Source of the DNA: CAADGU01 sp035444285
GTDB lineage: Bacteria > Chloroflexota > Anaerolineae > Promineifilales > Promineifilaceae
Length of the DNA stretch: 64,000 nt
Direction of reading: 5' to 3'
NCBI GenBank assembly: GCA_035444285.1
Contig: DAOMOK010000009.1
Coordinates: 62,001-126,000, forward strand
Below the pieces are notes generated by a model, which was not told the DNA's origin, ran no database searches, and worked only from the letters and a program-made list of their open reading frames with translations. The stretch's first letter is position 1. The number at the start of each line of letters is the position of its first letter. Of the stretch, positions 15,401-24,681 are shown in pieces. Made by a program: the position numbers and the translations under genes.

Positions 15401-15829
15401 CTACACCGTATACCGTTCATGCCAACTGTCCGGAAAGGTGAGCCTATTGGCATACACAAAACGAATCAGTTGCCCGTGATGCTGAACCTCATGTTCAAGG
15501 AGGGCAAATGCCAGATCAAGTTGCGCATCGCTCAAATCGGCAAAGTCAATGGCGCCCAGGCTTTGCTGCGTCGCGGCCAGGGCCGCCAGTACCGCTTCCT
15601 TTGCGTGTGGCGTCGTCAGGCTGCACGAGAATCCCTGCCAACTGCCCGCCGCGATGGCCTTGATATAGCTTTCGCGCGCGCCCACTATGCACCAGACCTG
15701 GCCCGTGATTCGGTTGGACGGCAACCCTGGTAAATCCAGGCCAAGAGAAGCCTCATCCAGATGAGCTACCAGGTCATGCGTCAGTTTGAATGACCGCTCC
15801 AAATGAACCCTCAGTTTCTCATTCATCAT
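15401..15829 (-). CDS. DinB-like metal-binding four-helix protein
   Basis: 142 residues of mostly helical sequence with HHGQLIRFVYANRL near the C-terminus, the typical last metal-binding motif of DinB/YfiT proteins. The region around RESYIKAIAAG and an early FKLTHDLVAHLDE helix fit the same fold. Members are often thiol-dependent transferases; the substrate is unknown here. It sits on the minus strand with the SnoaL-like and methyltransferase-like genes, with gaps of 30-40 bp. Confidence 0.6.
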   Translation of the reverse strand: MMNEKLRVHLERSFKLTHDLVAHLDEASLGLDLPGLPSNRITGQVWCIVGARESYIKAIAAGSWQGFSCSLTTPHAKEAVLAALAATQQSLGAIDFADLSDAQLDLAFALLEHEVQHHGQLIRFVYANRLTFPDSWHERYTV

Positions 15830-15861
15830 TTGTTACCCCGTACAGCGATTTGTATGGCGGG

Positions 15862-16347
15862 TCATTTGCGACCAAGCCACCTGTTGACAGAAGCCACATA
15901 TTCTTCGTATTCATTACCGAATTTTGTTGCCAGATATCGCTCTTCAGGCATGATAAGAACATAATGGCAAATGATCATTGAAAGCAGAAGCGTTACTATT
16001 GCCCAAAGCGTATTCAGCATCAAGGCAATCCCCAACAACACAATGCTACTGCCAAGATAAAGGGGATTTCTGGATAGAGCAAACACGCCTGTTTTAATAA
16101 CCTTACTGGTTGGATGTCCGGGGTCTGTCGGTTGACCATGCTGAGCAAATTCGCGCCGGGCCAAAACGATAATACCGATGCCGATTATTATGAGGGTGAT
16201 GCCCACAACAATAAAGGCTTGCCTCAGGATTCCCGGCGACAATGCAACCGGGATGATGAATTGCAGGGCGATGCTGGCCAGGAATGGAATTCCAAATACA
16301 ACTTCTGCGATCTTCCAGCGACTTTCATGGGCGGTATCAACATTCAT
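15862..16347 (-). CDS. Isoprenylcysteine methyltransferase-like membrane protein
   Basis: 161 residues with about four membrane helices and the signature of the isoprenylcysteine/phospholipid methyltransferase superfamily: TGVFALSRNPLYLGS and a late EERYLATKFGNEYEEYV. These enzymes use S-adenosylmethionine at the membrane; bacterial homologues act on lipids or have unknown substrates. It starts at ATG 16347 and is followed within 32 bp by the DinB-like gene. The stretch 15.3-17.0 kb has no ACGGCCGT octamer and is more AT-rich than its surroundings. Confidence 0.8.
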   Translation of the reverse strand: MNVDTAHESRWKIAEVVFGIPFLASIALQFIIPVALSPGILRQAFIVVGITLIIIGIGIIVLARREFAQHGQPTDPGHPTSKVIKTGVFALSRNPLYLGSSIVLLGIALMLNTLWAIVTLLLSMIICHYVLIMPEERYLATKFGNEYEEYVASVNRWLGRK

Positions 16348-16512
16348 CAGCTTACAGAGAATCTAAATAGAGGTCGAACAATGAGGAGTCTGGCATCTGG
16401 GATGCCAGACCGGGCGCATCTGAGAATATGCCACTCCGCTGAATGGGATTGTGCGATCTTTAACTGAATTATCCATTAGATTGAAGAATAGCAGATTAGA
16501 AAATAGATGAGG

Positions 16513-16962
16513 TTACAACGGTTCCGCAAGTGCCTCTCGGATAGCTATGAAGAGTTCATTGATTGAAGATTCCATCGCCTCGAGGTGAACAATATACTCA
16601 ACCTTACCGTATGGCTGCAAATCAACAACCGCATGGCGAAAGTACCATATGCCGAGGGGATAATGACCTGAAGGTCCCAAGATATGTTCTTCACTATTTC
16701 GCAGCTCTTTGAAGCGCGGCCATCGCGTATCAAATCTCTCAAGTGCAGGACGTATACTATCCTGACGTAGGCGGTCACGAATCTGCACTGCCACTTCTCG
16801 GAGACGCTGGACGCTCACTACATAGAAGTTTAGGTCAACGCGAATAGTATCAGCATCTGCTTGAGCTTCAAGGCAACGCTGTCCCTGCAAGAGTATGGCT
16901 TCGTGCCAAAACGCTGCAGCCCCTTTGTAATACTCAATCCGTTTTGCTCTTGATAGTGACAT
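16513..16962 (-). CDS. Hypothetical protein
   Basis: 149 residues, no signal peptide and no membrane helix. It is helical with a tryptophan and aromatic-rich centre (FDTRWPRFKELRNSEEH, then YPLGIWYFRHAVVDL). No family is recognised. It lies alone between the methyltransferase-like gene and the cupin gene in an octamer-free stretch, so it may have been acquired together with its neighbour. Confidence 0.6.
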   Translation of the reverse strand: MSLSRAKRIEYYKGAAAFWHEAILLQGQRCLEAQADADTIRVDLNFYVVSVQRLREVAVQIRDRLRQDSIRPALERFDTRWPRFKELRNSEEHILGPSGHYPLGIWYFRHAVVDLQPYGKVEYIVHLEAMESSINELFIAIREALAEPL

Positions 16963-17056
16963 ATTCTTCCTGCAACCCGCTCCAACAATTTGTTATATCA
17001 CTGCCATTTGATCAACTTCTACGAGTTGAGGCGTCACACGGCCGTATCCCACACCC

Positions 17057-17431
17057 CTATTGCACGATTTCTGACTCAAACTTCTTCAGCACGTTGCCAT
17101 GCGCATCATAAGGCGTTGCATGCAGTTCAGAAATCAACTGCTGCAATCTTGGCGTGAGAATTATCAGATACCGTGTCGGCCCATGTGCTTCGTAGTATGC
17201 ATGAGGCACACCGGCGGGAATGAAAACAGTTGAACCTGCCGGCGCTTCAACTTCTCCATCAGAGAATCTGAATGTCAGGATACCCGCCAATATATGCCAT
17301 GCTTCATCATCGGCATAATGAACATGCAAATAATCTGGCCCACTGCCTGACCACTCTTGCACGGCAAAGGATTTACCAGACGCCATGATCCGGTTTCCCT
17401 CAACTGCATTGGCAATGATTGGTTGTAGCAT
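17057..17431 (-). CDS. Small cupin-domain protein
   Basis: A single-domain cupin of 124 residues. The metal site pattern is readable: the first motif HVHYADDEAWHILAG gives His, His and Glu, and the second motif is IPAGVPHAYY with a His. Such proteins bind a metal and act as sugar isomerases, dioxygenases or sensors; the function is open. ATG 17431 follows a purine-rich GGGAGAG. A longer frame to 17491 would overlap the promoter side of the M24 gene and is less likely. Confidence 0.8.
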   Translation of the reverse strand: MLQPIIANAVEGNRIMASGKSFAVQEWSGSGPDYLHVHYADDEAWHILAGILTFRFSDGEVEAPAGSTVFIPAGVPHAYYEAHGPTRYLIILTPRLQQLISELHATPYDAHGNVLKKFESEIVQ

Positions 17432-17497
17432 ACGCTTTCTCTCCCATGTTAAGGGCTTCAGCCTCAAGCCGATAGCCCACCGTGCCACCACAAGCGA

Positions 17498-18688
17498 TCA
17501 AATATAGCGCACGGCCGTTTGCGGCCGTCCCAAATACTCTACCCCATCTTCCGTCACCAACACATCCTCTTCCAGGCTCATGATGCCCCGGTTGGGTACG
17601 ACAACGTGCAATTCCAGGGTGAAGATGTGGCCCACTTCCACCGGCATTTCGCAGATACCGGCGTACCGTTCCCAACGTGGCCCCAACACCGTCGCCCCAT
17701 CGTGCGCCACCCGGCCCAGCAAATGGCCGAAGGCATGTTTGTACTCCGGGAAACCATTGTCCACCACAAAATCACGGGCGGCTTCGTCTACCTGCCAGCC
17801 GGGTGTGCCCGGCTTCAGCGCCGATTCGCCCGCTTTAATCGCGCCGTACACCACGTCAAAGGCGCGCTGCACATCAGGCGGCGCTTGCGTTTCGCCATCA
17901 TCCAACACATACCACATGCGCTGCAAATCGGAGCAGTAGTCGTTCTGTTTCACGCCCAAATCCATGTGCAGCAGGTGGCCTTTTTGCAGCACCACCTCCC
18001 CCGGCGCGGCATGGCCTACGGCCGATTCCGGCCCGCAGGTGACAATGGGATTAAACGGCTTGGGCCAGGCATAAGCCAGCCCCATCTCGTCTATACGGCC
18101 GTGTACAAAATCGGCAATCTGGCGTTGGCTCATGCCCGGTTTGACGAAGGCTTCCACTTCGTCGAAGAGTTGCAGGGTGGTAGCTACGGCCGTGCGCACT
18201 CTCTCCACCTCCGCCGCACTCTTGCGCCCCCGTAAGGCTGCCACCAGCTTCTCCGCCGAAACCAACCGTTCGGCAAAGGGCGTCCCTTCCAGATGGCGTT
18301 GCAATGCTAGATATAGTCCGTGACTCAGCCCATCGGCGGCCACGTCATTGGCCGAATAGTTGATGGCGATGGTGGCCGGATTCAGCCGGGCCAACGCCTC
18401 CCGCAGCGGTTGGGCAATGCCTTCGTCGTAACCAACGATCTCACTGTAGACCCCCAACTGTTCCACGTTTTCTGTGTCATAGCGCCCCACAACGGCCGTG
18501 TGCCGCCCATCGCGGCTCAAAATAAACGCCGACTGCCAGGTCACATCTACCCCGGCGATCAACTCCAACGTCGGGTCCGGCGAAAGCGTCGTCTCGCGCA
18601 CAAACGTCAGCCACTTATCCACGCCAAACTCATTCAAAATAGCGGTAGCCTGCGCCACCTTTTCCGCAATCAACTGTTTGTTATCCAT
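17498..18688 (-). CDS. M24-family metallopeptidase (Xaa-Pro peptidase type)
   Basis: 396 residues with an N-terminal creatinase-like domain (1-165) and a C-terminal pita-bread domain. The metal ligands are recognisable: Asp in HMDLGVKQNDYCSD (two Asp), His in FGHLLGRVAHDG, Glu in FTLEL and Glu in MSLEED. This is the arrangement of Xaa-Pro dipeptidases and aminopeptidase P. Absence of a signal peptide points to a cytoplasmic peptidase that frees N-terminal or dipeptide residues next to proline. A creatinase-like role is less likely. Confidence 0.88.
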   Translation of the reverse strand: MDNKQLIAEKVAQATAILNEFGVDKWLTFVRETTLSPDPTLELIAGVDVTWQSAFILSRDGRHTAVVGRYDTENVEQLGVYSEIVGYDEGIAQPLREALARLNPATIAINYSANDVAADGLSHGLYLALQRHLEGTPFAERLVSAEKLVAALRGRKSAAEVERVRTAVATTLQLFDEVEAFVKPGMSQRQIADFVHGRIDEMGLAYAWPKPFNPIVTCGPESAVGHAAPGEVVLQKGHLLHMDLGVKQNDYCSDLQRMWYVLDDGETQAPPDVQRAFDVVYGAIKAGESALKPGTPGWQVDEAARDFVVDNGFPEYKHAFGHLLGRVAHDGATVLGPRWERYAGICEMPVEVGHIFTLELHVVVPNRGIMSLEEDVLVTEDGVEYLGRPQTAVRYI

Positions 18689-18768
18689 TGGTTTCCCTTT
18701 TATTTAACGCAGAGGCGCAGAGGAAAAATCCGCGTCATCCGCGTCTGTCCGCGTCCATTTACACTCTG

Positions 18769-19671
18769 TCACCTGCTCACCTGCTCAAGCTGATACTGCG
18801 CCATTTCTTTGGTTTTCAACTGGCCGGAGTTGGCATAGACGGGCAGCGGCGGTGCGGCGACCAGCGTCACAAAAATGGTGTGCTGATCTTTGCTTTGAAA
18901 CTGCACCTGCCAGCGATCATTGTGCCCGGCAGTCTCTACCCAACGCCAGGCATCCAACTGCATCTGCCCCGTTTCCTGCCGGGCGTAAAAATCGGCCACT
19001 TGCTCCACCGGGCCATAATTGGTACGGCCGCGCAGCCGTTCCGGCCACAAGTTCCCCTGCTGCGTAGCTGCCAGGAGTTGGGGCACATCGGCGGGAGCGA
19101 CACGGCCGTAACACACCCCATCCGGCAATGACAGCAGCGTCCCGGCAAAACGATGTCCACCTAAATGGGTGGTCATCCAGGCGGCGCTGCCCACCTTTTC
19201 CGCCAGCGCCCGATACAACGCCGCGCCATACACAGCACAACTGCGATCTCGTTTGCCATTGGTACAGACAAAAAACCGCTGCCCGGTCACGCGATGGGGA
19301 TCAAACCGGGACTCGCCAGCTACAATGCCCGCCACATCCAGTTCCAACAAATCCTCATACGTCCCCAGATGAAATTCATACAACCGGGGTCGCGTTTCCT
19401 CGTTCACCCCCACAAAAAACGTCAACACATCGGCATCTGGACGAAACTGGCGGATAAATTGCAAACGGCCGTTCCATCCCCGCACCTGCGCACCCAACCA
19501 CCGGCTGACCTCATCAGGCAACTCATTCTCCTCTGTCGCTTTCGCCCCCCAGGGGCGAGTATATTCCAGCATGAACCAGACGGCGGCGGTCACGGCCGTG
19601 CCCGCCATCGGCTCATTCATGGCCGCCGAAAGCTCACAACAAAGGAAGTTAGGTGATAAAGAATCAGACAT
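18769..19671 (-). CDS. Sucrase/ferredoxin-like (thioredoxin-fold) protein
   Basis: 300 residues matching the Suc_Fer-like family. The core shows FFVCTNGKRDRSCAVYG with a CxxxxxxxC pair, and later TTHLGGHRFAGTLLSLPDG. The fold is thioredoxin-like ferredoxin and some members bind a [2Fe-2S] cluster. An early FLCCELS adds two cysteines. Start ATG 19671 is chosen because codons upstream fall in repeat-like DNA. The very 3' end carries a CACCTGCTCACCTGCTC repeat. Physiological role unknown. Confidence 0.78.
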   Translation of the reverse strand: MSDSLSPNFLCCELSAAMNEPMAGTAVTAAVWFMLEYTRPWGAKATEENELPDEVSRWLGAQVRGWNGRLQFIRQFRPDADVLTFFVGVNEETRPRLYEFHLGTYEDLLELDVAGIVAGESRFDPHRVTGQRFFVCTNGKRDRSCAVYGAALYRALAEKVGSAAWMTTHLGGHRFAGTLLSLPDGVCYGRVAPADVPQLLAATQQGNLWPERLRGRTNYGPVEQVADFYARQETGQMQLDAWRWVETAGHNDRWQVQFQSKDQHTIFVTLVAAPPLPVYANSGQLKTKEMAQYQLEQVSR

Positions 19672-19825
19672 ATGCTTTTGGGTAGCAGGTAGCCAGTGGC
19701 ATGTTGCAGGTGGCGCGTTCATCCTCGCCACTTGACACCTCACGCTCAAACACTTCCCACTTACGAGTGTAATTATAGTCCGGGTAGGGTATCATTCAAC
19801 AAAACATTCCAGGAGAACACGAACC

Positions 19826-20806
19826 ATGAAGCAACGACAATTTGATGAGGCAACGGCCGTGTCCGAAATCGGCCTGGGTACCTGGCAGTTAGGCGGCGAT
19901 TGGGGCGCGGTAGATGACACCACCGCCAGGCAGATCATGGAAACGGCCGTGACCCAGGGCGTCACCTTTTTTGACACAGCCGATGTGTACGGTGGCGGCC
20001 TCAGCGAACAACGCATCGCCCAATTTTTGCACAAGCAACCGGCCAACATCTTTGTGGCTACCAAACTCGGCCGTTCCGGTGATCCCGGTTGGCCGCAAAA
20101 CTTCACCTACGCCGCCATGCGCCAGCACACCGAAGCCTCGCTGCGTCGTTTGCAAGTAGAGGCGCTCGACCTGACCCAACTGCACTGCATCCCCACTGCC
20201 GAATTGCAGCGAGGTGACGTGTTTGAGCATCTACGCCGCCTCAAACAAGAAGGCAAAATCAAACGTTTTGGCGCCAGCGTCGAATCCATGGACGAGGCGC
20301 TCATCTGTCTGGAACAAGAAGGGCTGGCCTCGCTGCAAATCATCTTCAACCTCTTCCGCCAGAAACCGATAGAGACCCTGTTTGCCCGGGCGCAGGCCAG
20401 AGGCGTGGCCATCATCGTCCGCCTGCCGCTGGCATCGGGGCTGCTGGCGGGCAAATTCAGCCAATCCACCACTTTTGCCGCCAATGATCACCGTACCTAC
20501 AACCGGGACGGCGGCTCATTTAATGTGGGCGAAACGTTCGCCGGGCTGCCCTTCGCCGCCGGCGTGGAACTGGCCGATGCCCTGAAACCCTTTGTGCCCA
20601 CCGCCATGACCATGGCCCAATTTGCGCAGCGCTGGATTCTGGACTATCCGGCGGTGACGACCATCATTACCGGCGCGACCAAAGTGAGCCAGGTGGAAAC
20701 AAACACGGCCGTGTCCAATCTCTCCCCCCTCTCGCCAGAACTGCACCAGCAGTTGGCTGCCTTTTACCAGGCAAACGTCCACGACCACATTCGCGGGCCT
20801 TACTAA
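19826..20806 (+). CDS. Aldo/keto reductase
   Basis: A TIM-barrel NAD(P)H-dependent oxidoreductase of 326 residues. The catalytic tetrad is visible: Asp and Tyr in FFDTADVYGGG, Lys in VATKLG, His in LTQLHC. The cofactor end of the barrel carries TTIITGATKVSQVETN. ATG follows AGGAG by nine bases. The substrate is unknown. It lies 18 bp before the rRNA methyltransferase gene, so the two may be co-transcribed. Confidence 0.9.
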   Translation: MKQRQFDEATAVSEIGLGTWQLGGDWGAVDDTTARQIMETAVTQGVTFFDTADVYGGGLSEQRIAQFLHKQPANIFVATKLGRSGDPGWPQNFTYAAMRQHTEASLRRLQVEALDLTQLHCIPTAELQRGDVFEHLRRLKQEGKIKRFGASVESMDEALICLEQEGLASLQIIFNLFRQKPIETLFARAQARGVAIIVRLPLASGLLAGKFSQSTTFAANDHRTYNRDGGSFNVGETFAGLPFAAGVELADALKPFVPTAMTMAQFAQRWILDYPAVTTIITGATKVSQVETNTAVSNLSPLSPELHQQLAAFYQANVHDHIRGPY

Positions 20807-20824
20807 CGGCCGTCTGTGTTATCC

Positions 20825-22042
20825 ATGCCCACTCCCTCCGAACGGCGCATTGCCTTGCACGTCAGCCCGGCGGCGGAGCGGGCCGTGCGCAGCGGGCATC
20901 CCTGGCTCTTTGCTGAGGCCATTCGCCAGCAAAGTTTTGCCGGGAAGCCGGGCGACCTGGCAGTGGTTTTTGACCAGAAGCGCCGTTTTCTGGCAATTGG
21001 GCTATATGACCCCCATTCGCCCATCCGCGTGCGCCTGTTGCAGGCCGGGCAGCCAGCGGCTATTGACGCGGACTGGTTTGCCGCCAAAGTGGCCACGGCC
21101 GTGGCCCACCGCGCTCCCCTTACCCAAAACAACACCACCGGCTACCGCCTGGTACACGGCGAAAATGATAGCCTGCCGGGGCTGGTCATAGATCGCTATG
21201 AGCAGACGGTTGTGGTAAAATTGTACACTACCGCCTGGCTGCCCCATCTACCACACGTCCTGGAAGGGTTGACGGCCGTGCTGCCCGCCCGCCGCATCAT
21301 CCTGCGCCTCAGCCGCTTTGCCCAACGCTACCCGGAGCATTTGTATGGGCTGGAAAATGGGCAGCTTTTGGCCGGGGAACCACTCAAAGAGCCGGTTATA
21401 TTCCGGGAAAATGGGCTGCGCTTTGAAGTGGACGTCATTCGCGGCCAAAAGACAGGCTTTTTTCTGGATCAGCGGGAGAACCGGGCCAGGGTGGAGCAGT
21501 TGGCTGCCGGGAAGCGGGTGTTGAACGTATTTGCCTACACGGGCGGCTTTTCGCTCTATGCAGCGCGGGGTGGGGCCAGCCGGGTGATCAGCACCGATCT
21601 GAGCCAACCGGCGCTGGCAGCGGCGCTGCGCAATTTCAAACACAACCAGGACAACACGGCCGTTGCCGCCTGCGACCACGAGGTACTGGTAGGCGATGCT
21701 TTTCAAGTATTGCGCCAGTTGCGCCAGGCGCGGCGCCAGTTTGACATGGTGGTCATCGACCCGCCCGCTTTTGCCAAGCGGCAGGGTGAGGTGGAACGGG
21801 CGCTCACTGCCTACGGCCGCCTGGCGCGGCTTGGTTTGGGCGTGCTGAAACCGGGCGGCGTGCTGGTGATGGCTTCCTGCTCCGGGCAGGTAGCGGCCGA
21901 GCAGTTTTTTCAAACCATCCATCAGGCGGCGGTACGCGGGGGACGGCCGTTGCAAGAAATGGAACGCACCGGACACCCGCTGGATCATCCCATCAGCTTC
22001 CCCGAAGGCGCGTACCTCAAGTGTCTGTATGCGACAGCGTGA
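20825..22042 (+). CDS. rlmI: RlmI-type 23S rRNA cytosine-5 methyltransferase
   Basis: About 405 residues with an N-terminal PUA domain (HVSPAAERAVRSGHPWLFAE to VRLLQAG), an EEHD-like middle part and a Rossmann methyltransferase (GKRVLNVFAYTGGFSLYAA, VVIDPPAFAK, MASCSG). This architecture is that of RlmI, which methylates a cytosine of 23S rRNA. The DPPAF and SC motifs hold the expected catalytic region. The family also contains related enzymes, so the exact target is inferred. ATG 20825 is used; a GTG three codons earlier is possible. Confidence 0.85.
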   Translation: MPTPSERRIALHVSPAAERAVRSGHPWLFAEAIRQQSFAGKPGDLAVVFDQKRRFLAIGLYDPHSPIRVRLLQAGQPAAIDADWFAAKVATAVAHRAPLTQNNTTGYRLVHGENDSLPGLVIDRYEQTVVVKLYTTAWLPHLPHVLEGLTAVLPARRIILRLSRFAQRYPEHLYGLENGQLLAGEPLKEPVIFRENGLRFEVDVIRGQKTGFFLDQRENRARVEQLAAGKRVLNVFAYTGGFSLYAARGGASRVISTDLSQPALAAALRNFKHNQDNTAVAACDHEVLVGDAFQVLRQLRQARRQFDMVVIDPPAFAKRQGEVERALTAYGRLARLGLGVLKPGGVLVMASCSGQVAAEQFFQTIHQAAVRGGRPLQEMERTGHPLDHPISFPEGAYLKCLYATA

Positions 22043-22116
22043 AAGAAGTGCCCGTTTCTGCCCCAACCACCCAAACTCTCATTTGATTATCCCCTTGATC
22101 ATGCTAGAATTAGAAC

Positions 22117-22854
22117 ATGCGTTCTTATTCCATCTACCCCTATGCGCCCAATGTACCGGGCACGGCCGTTGCCCTGCCACCTGCCTGGGAAGAAGCAGAC
22201 GAGGACGCCGGGTTTGAGTCGTATGAGGATGACGGCTGGTATGACGAGGATGGGTATTTACTCGAAGAGGAGTGGTACGCACCATCCCCACCGGGAATGC
22301 CCGGCGTCATTCTGGTGGGGCTGGTGGTGGTGCTGGTGATGATTGGCGCGGCGGTGCATCTGTCCGGGCAGGCCAAAGGGGAACAAATTGCCTACACGCC
22401 GCCGCCCGCCAGCGGCGGCCCGGTAAGTAAGTTGTATGTGGAGAACCCCACGGCCATGGTCGCCCCCTACGACAAATACACCCTCACCCAAGGCCCACAT
22501 GGACAGTCATACGGCCATCTGGCCATTGACCTGGCAGCCGGGCGCGGCGAGCCGGTCAAGTCACCCATCAACGGCTTTGTCACCGATTTGTATGTGGATC
22601 AGTATGGCAATACCACGTTGGTGCTGGAGAACGAGGTGTATACCGTCATCATGTTACATGGCGACTACACTGTGGCTGTAGGCGACCAGGTACGGGCCGG
22701 GCAAACGGTCGGCGCGGAGGGGAACAATGGCTATACGATGGATTTCTGGGGGAATTTGTGTTACGGCCGTACCTACTGTGGCAACCACACCCATCTCAAC
22801 GTCTACGACAAACGCCTTCAGGCCAATGTGAATCCGCTTGATCTGATTCAATGA
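22117..22854 (+). CDS. M23-family (LytM) peptidase, membrane-anchored
   Basis: 245 residues: a very acidic N-terminal cytoplasmic segment (about 20-55, rich in Asp, Glu and Tyr), one membrane helix (about 64-84) and an extracellular M23 domain. The zinc motifs are HLAIDLA (HxxxD) and HTHLNVYD (HxH). Such enzymes cut peptide crosslinks of the cell wall or act as cofactors for amidases. The acidic tail before the helix is unusual and may bind a partner. It ends convergently with the TPR gene through a shared hairpin. Confidence 0.88.
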   Translation: MRSYSIYPYAPNVPGTAVALPPAWEEADEDAGFESYEDDGWYDEDGYLLEEEWYAPSPPGMPGVILVGLVVVLVMIGAAVHLSGQAKGEQIAYTPPPASGGPVSKLYVENPTAMVAPYDKYTLTQGPHGQSYGHLAIDLAAGRGEPVKSPINGFVTDLYVDQYGNTTLVLENEVYTVIMLHGDYTVAVGDQVRAGQTVGAEGNNGYTMDFWGNLCYGRTYCGNHTHLNVYDKRLQANVNPLDLIQ

Positions 22855-22889
22855 GGAGTGAGCACCACTCATGATGGTGCTCACTCCTC
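22853..22889. terminator. Bidirectional terminator hairpin between convergent genes
   Basis: 14-bp arms, GAGGAGTGAGCACC and its complement, with a 9-nt loop, spanning the stop codons of both the M23 peptidase and the TPR gene. Confidence 0.75.
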
Positions 22890-23543
22890 ATCCTGAAACT
22901 GCCTATCCAGCTCTTCCAATAACTGCGCTGCTTCCACCAGTTTGTCCAGCGGGTTCACTTCGCCGGTGAAATAGCGGTAATCGGCGGGCATCAAGTCCAG
23001 CGTATGCACGATGTCATCATACTTGGTTTTGAGGGACGGCGGCGTCACGCCAAAAATGGCAGCCACATCGGCGCGGTTGAATTTGATGAAGTTGATTTTA
23101 GCAATGGCGTAGGCGATGGCGGCAGCCCAGAGTTCCGGTTTGGGGGTGCGCAACGGCCGTCGCCCCACTGTAATGCGATACTCCAACCACATCTGCATCC
23201 CTTTGCCGATCTGCTCCACAGACATCTCCAACTTTTTCATGCCCTCAATGAGCGCCACTTCCACATCATCCAACGCCGTGGAAAAGAGGCGTTCAAACCG
23301 GGCGGCTACATCGCTGTTCGTCTCCGTTTGCAGGTAGCCCCCCATGGCTTCCATGGCCTGATCATAATGGCCGCCGCGTGTATAGGCGCGGGTCAGGTTG
23401 AGGTGATAATCCGGGTTATCCGGCGCTGCTTTGATCGCGCCGGAAAATGCCTCGACCGCTTTATCAATTTGCCAGGCCTCATAATAAGCCAGCCCTTCTT
23501 TATTCAATTGAAATGCTTTGTTGCGTTCGGTCTGTGTTGCCAT
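22881..23543 (-). CDS. TPR-repeat protein with a helical C-terminal domain
   Basis: The first half contains two to three tetratricopeptide units (AFQLNKEGLAYYEAWQIDKA, then DNPDYHLNLTRAYTRGGHYDQA). The second half (about 125-220) is helical, with LWAAAIAYAIAKINFIKFNRADVAAIFGV resembling a cyclin-like or helix-turn-helix bundle (pattern: IAYAIAK, then NRADVAAIFGV). No signal peptide. Likely a scaffold, possibly nucleic-acid-binding; the function is unknown. Confidence 0.7.
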   Translation of the reverse strand: MATQTERNKAFQLNKEGLAYYEAWQIDKAVEAFSGAIKAAPDNPDYHLNLTRAYTRGGHYDQAMEAMGGYLQTETNSDVAARFERLFSTALDDVEVALIEGMKKLEMSVEQIGKGMQMWLEYRITVGRRPLRTPKPELWAAAIAYAIAKINFIKFNRADVAAIFGVTPPSLKTKYDDIVHTLDLMPADYRYFTGEVNPLDKLVEAAQLLEELDRQFQDEE

Positions 23544-23636
23544 GATGTTGGCCCGATCCCTATGCCTTATTCACGTTCTCTTTATGCCGGATGCTGCCCG
23601 CATTGTACAAAGCGGTAAGAAGAGCGTCAAGCCAGG

Positions 23637-24401
23637 TCAAGGCGACAATGGTTGGAAACTGTCCAGAATACGGGTGGATTCTACGGTCGTTGGCGTTTCA
23701 TCGACCGGGGCGCATACGGCCGTCCAATAAAATGGCTGCTGGTTCAGATGTAACCGCATCTGGCAGAGCCAGGGGGCATCGTTGGCAGCCATCGTTTGGG
23801 TATAAGCAATTTGCTCATGCCCTAAAAAGTGCGGCAGTCGTTTGACGTCAGTCACATCCGGCTGCACCTGTACGGCGGCTAACAAGGCAGTAAAGGTGGT
23901 TGCGTTACCCTCTCCGGCCAACAGCAGTAATGGTTTGTCATCGGGGGCGCGGGCCAGGAGTTGGGGCGTCAGGTCGCCCGTTGGCAGCGATAAAGCCGCC
24001 AGGAGGTCGGTTGTTTCCGGCTGACGCTGCCATTCTGCAAACGCCAATTCCGTCATGGCTGTCCATTGCCAACGGGGCGGCAGCTTTAGCAGGTATAGAT
24101 CATCAGGGGCGGTCACTGCCGTCCACCCCGGCAGTTTGGGTGCATCCAGGTCTGTTTGCACAAGGGGGCGTTGGGCTAAAACATACAGTAACAAGAAGAA
24201 CAGCAGTATGGTCACGGCCGTAGCCGCCGCAAAATACGTCAGCGTTGCCAATGAGACTGGTGGCAGCGCCGCCTCGTCTGCTGACGGCTGCGGCATACTG
24301 GCAGTGGCGCCCGGCGTTGGCGACAAGCGCGCGCCACACCGCCAGCAAACTATGTCATCCGGCAACACCGGTTGTCCACACCGTTCACATTTTGCGGCCA
24401 T
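23637..24401 (-). CDS. Zinc-ribbon membrane protein
   Basis: 254 residues beginning with a double zinc ribbon (CERCGQ and CWRCGA), a short proline linker, one strong membrane helix (about 52-75, TYFAAATAVTILLFFLLLYV) and an external domain of about 175 residues. I do not recognise the external domain. Zinc-ribbon plus helix proteins of this shape often sit in envelope complexes. It lies about 90 bp upstream of the TPR gene on the same strand. Confidence 0.65.
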   Translation of the reverse strand: MAAKCERCGQPVLPDDIVCWRCGARLSPTPGATASMPQPSADEAALPPVSLATLTYFAAATAVTILLFFLLLYVLAQRPLVQTDLDAPKLPGWTAVTAPDDLYLLKLPPRWQWTAMTELAFAEWQRQPETTDLLAALSLPTGDLTPQLLARAPDDKPLLLLAGEGNATTFTALLAAVQVQPDVTDVKRLPHFLGHEQIAYTQTMAANDAPWLCQMRLHLNQQPFYWTAVCAPVDETPTTVESTRILDSFQPLSP

Positions 24402-24681
24402 ACAACCACCTTATACAAATAGGGTACACAAGTCCTATTGTTGTAATTGAACCCCATTCGTACACTCTTTTTACGTGGATAAGCAACCCAATAATTATCA
24501 AAATTTCTCAGGCAAGTATAGTTGAAGGATTTAACGACAGGCAATTATTTCGCATTTATCCCCATATCCTCCTTTTTCTCCTCTTCCCGCAAAGAGCCTT
24601 GCTGCACAGCAAGGCTCTTTGTATTCTGGCGACGGCTGTAAGCTGCCACAGCCGTTATGTGTTTGTACCCTTACCCGCTTA
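24402..24681. other. Gene-free stretch with terminator
   Basis: This 280-bp gap lies downstream of the alanine-rich protein gene and upstream of the zinc-ribbon gene, both on the minus strand. Apart from two hairpins near its right end I see no feature; the left part is AT-rich and probably holds the promoter of the zinc-ribbon gene. Confidence 0.5.
24591..24620. terminator. Strong hairpin terminator AAAGAGCCTTGCTG
   Basis: Perfect 14-bp arms (24591-24604 and 24607-24620) with a 2-nt loop and A/T runs at both outer ends, so it can stop transcription in either direction. A second hairpin (ACGGCTGT / ACAGCCGT) follows at 24632-24655. Confidence 0.75.
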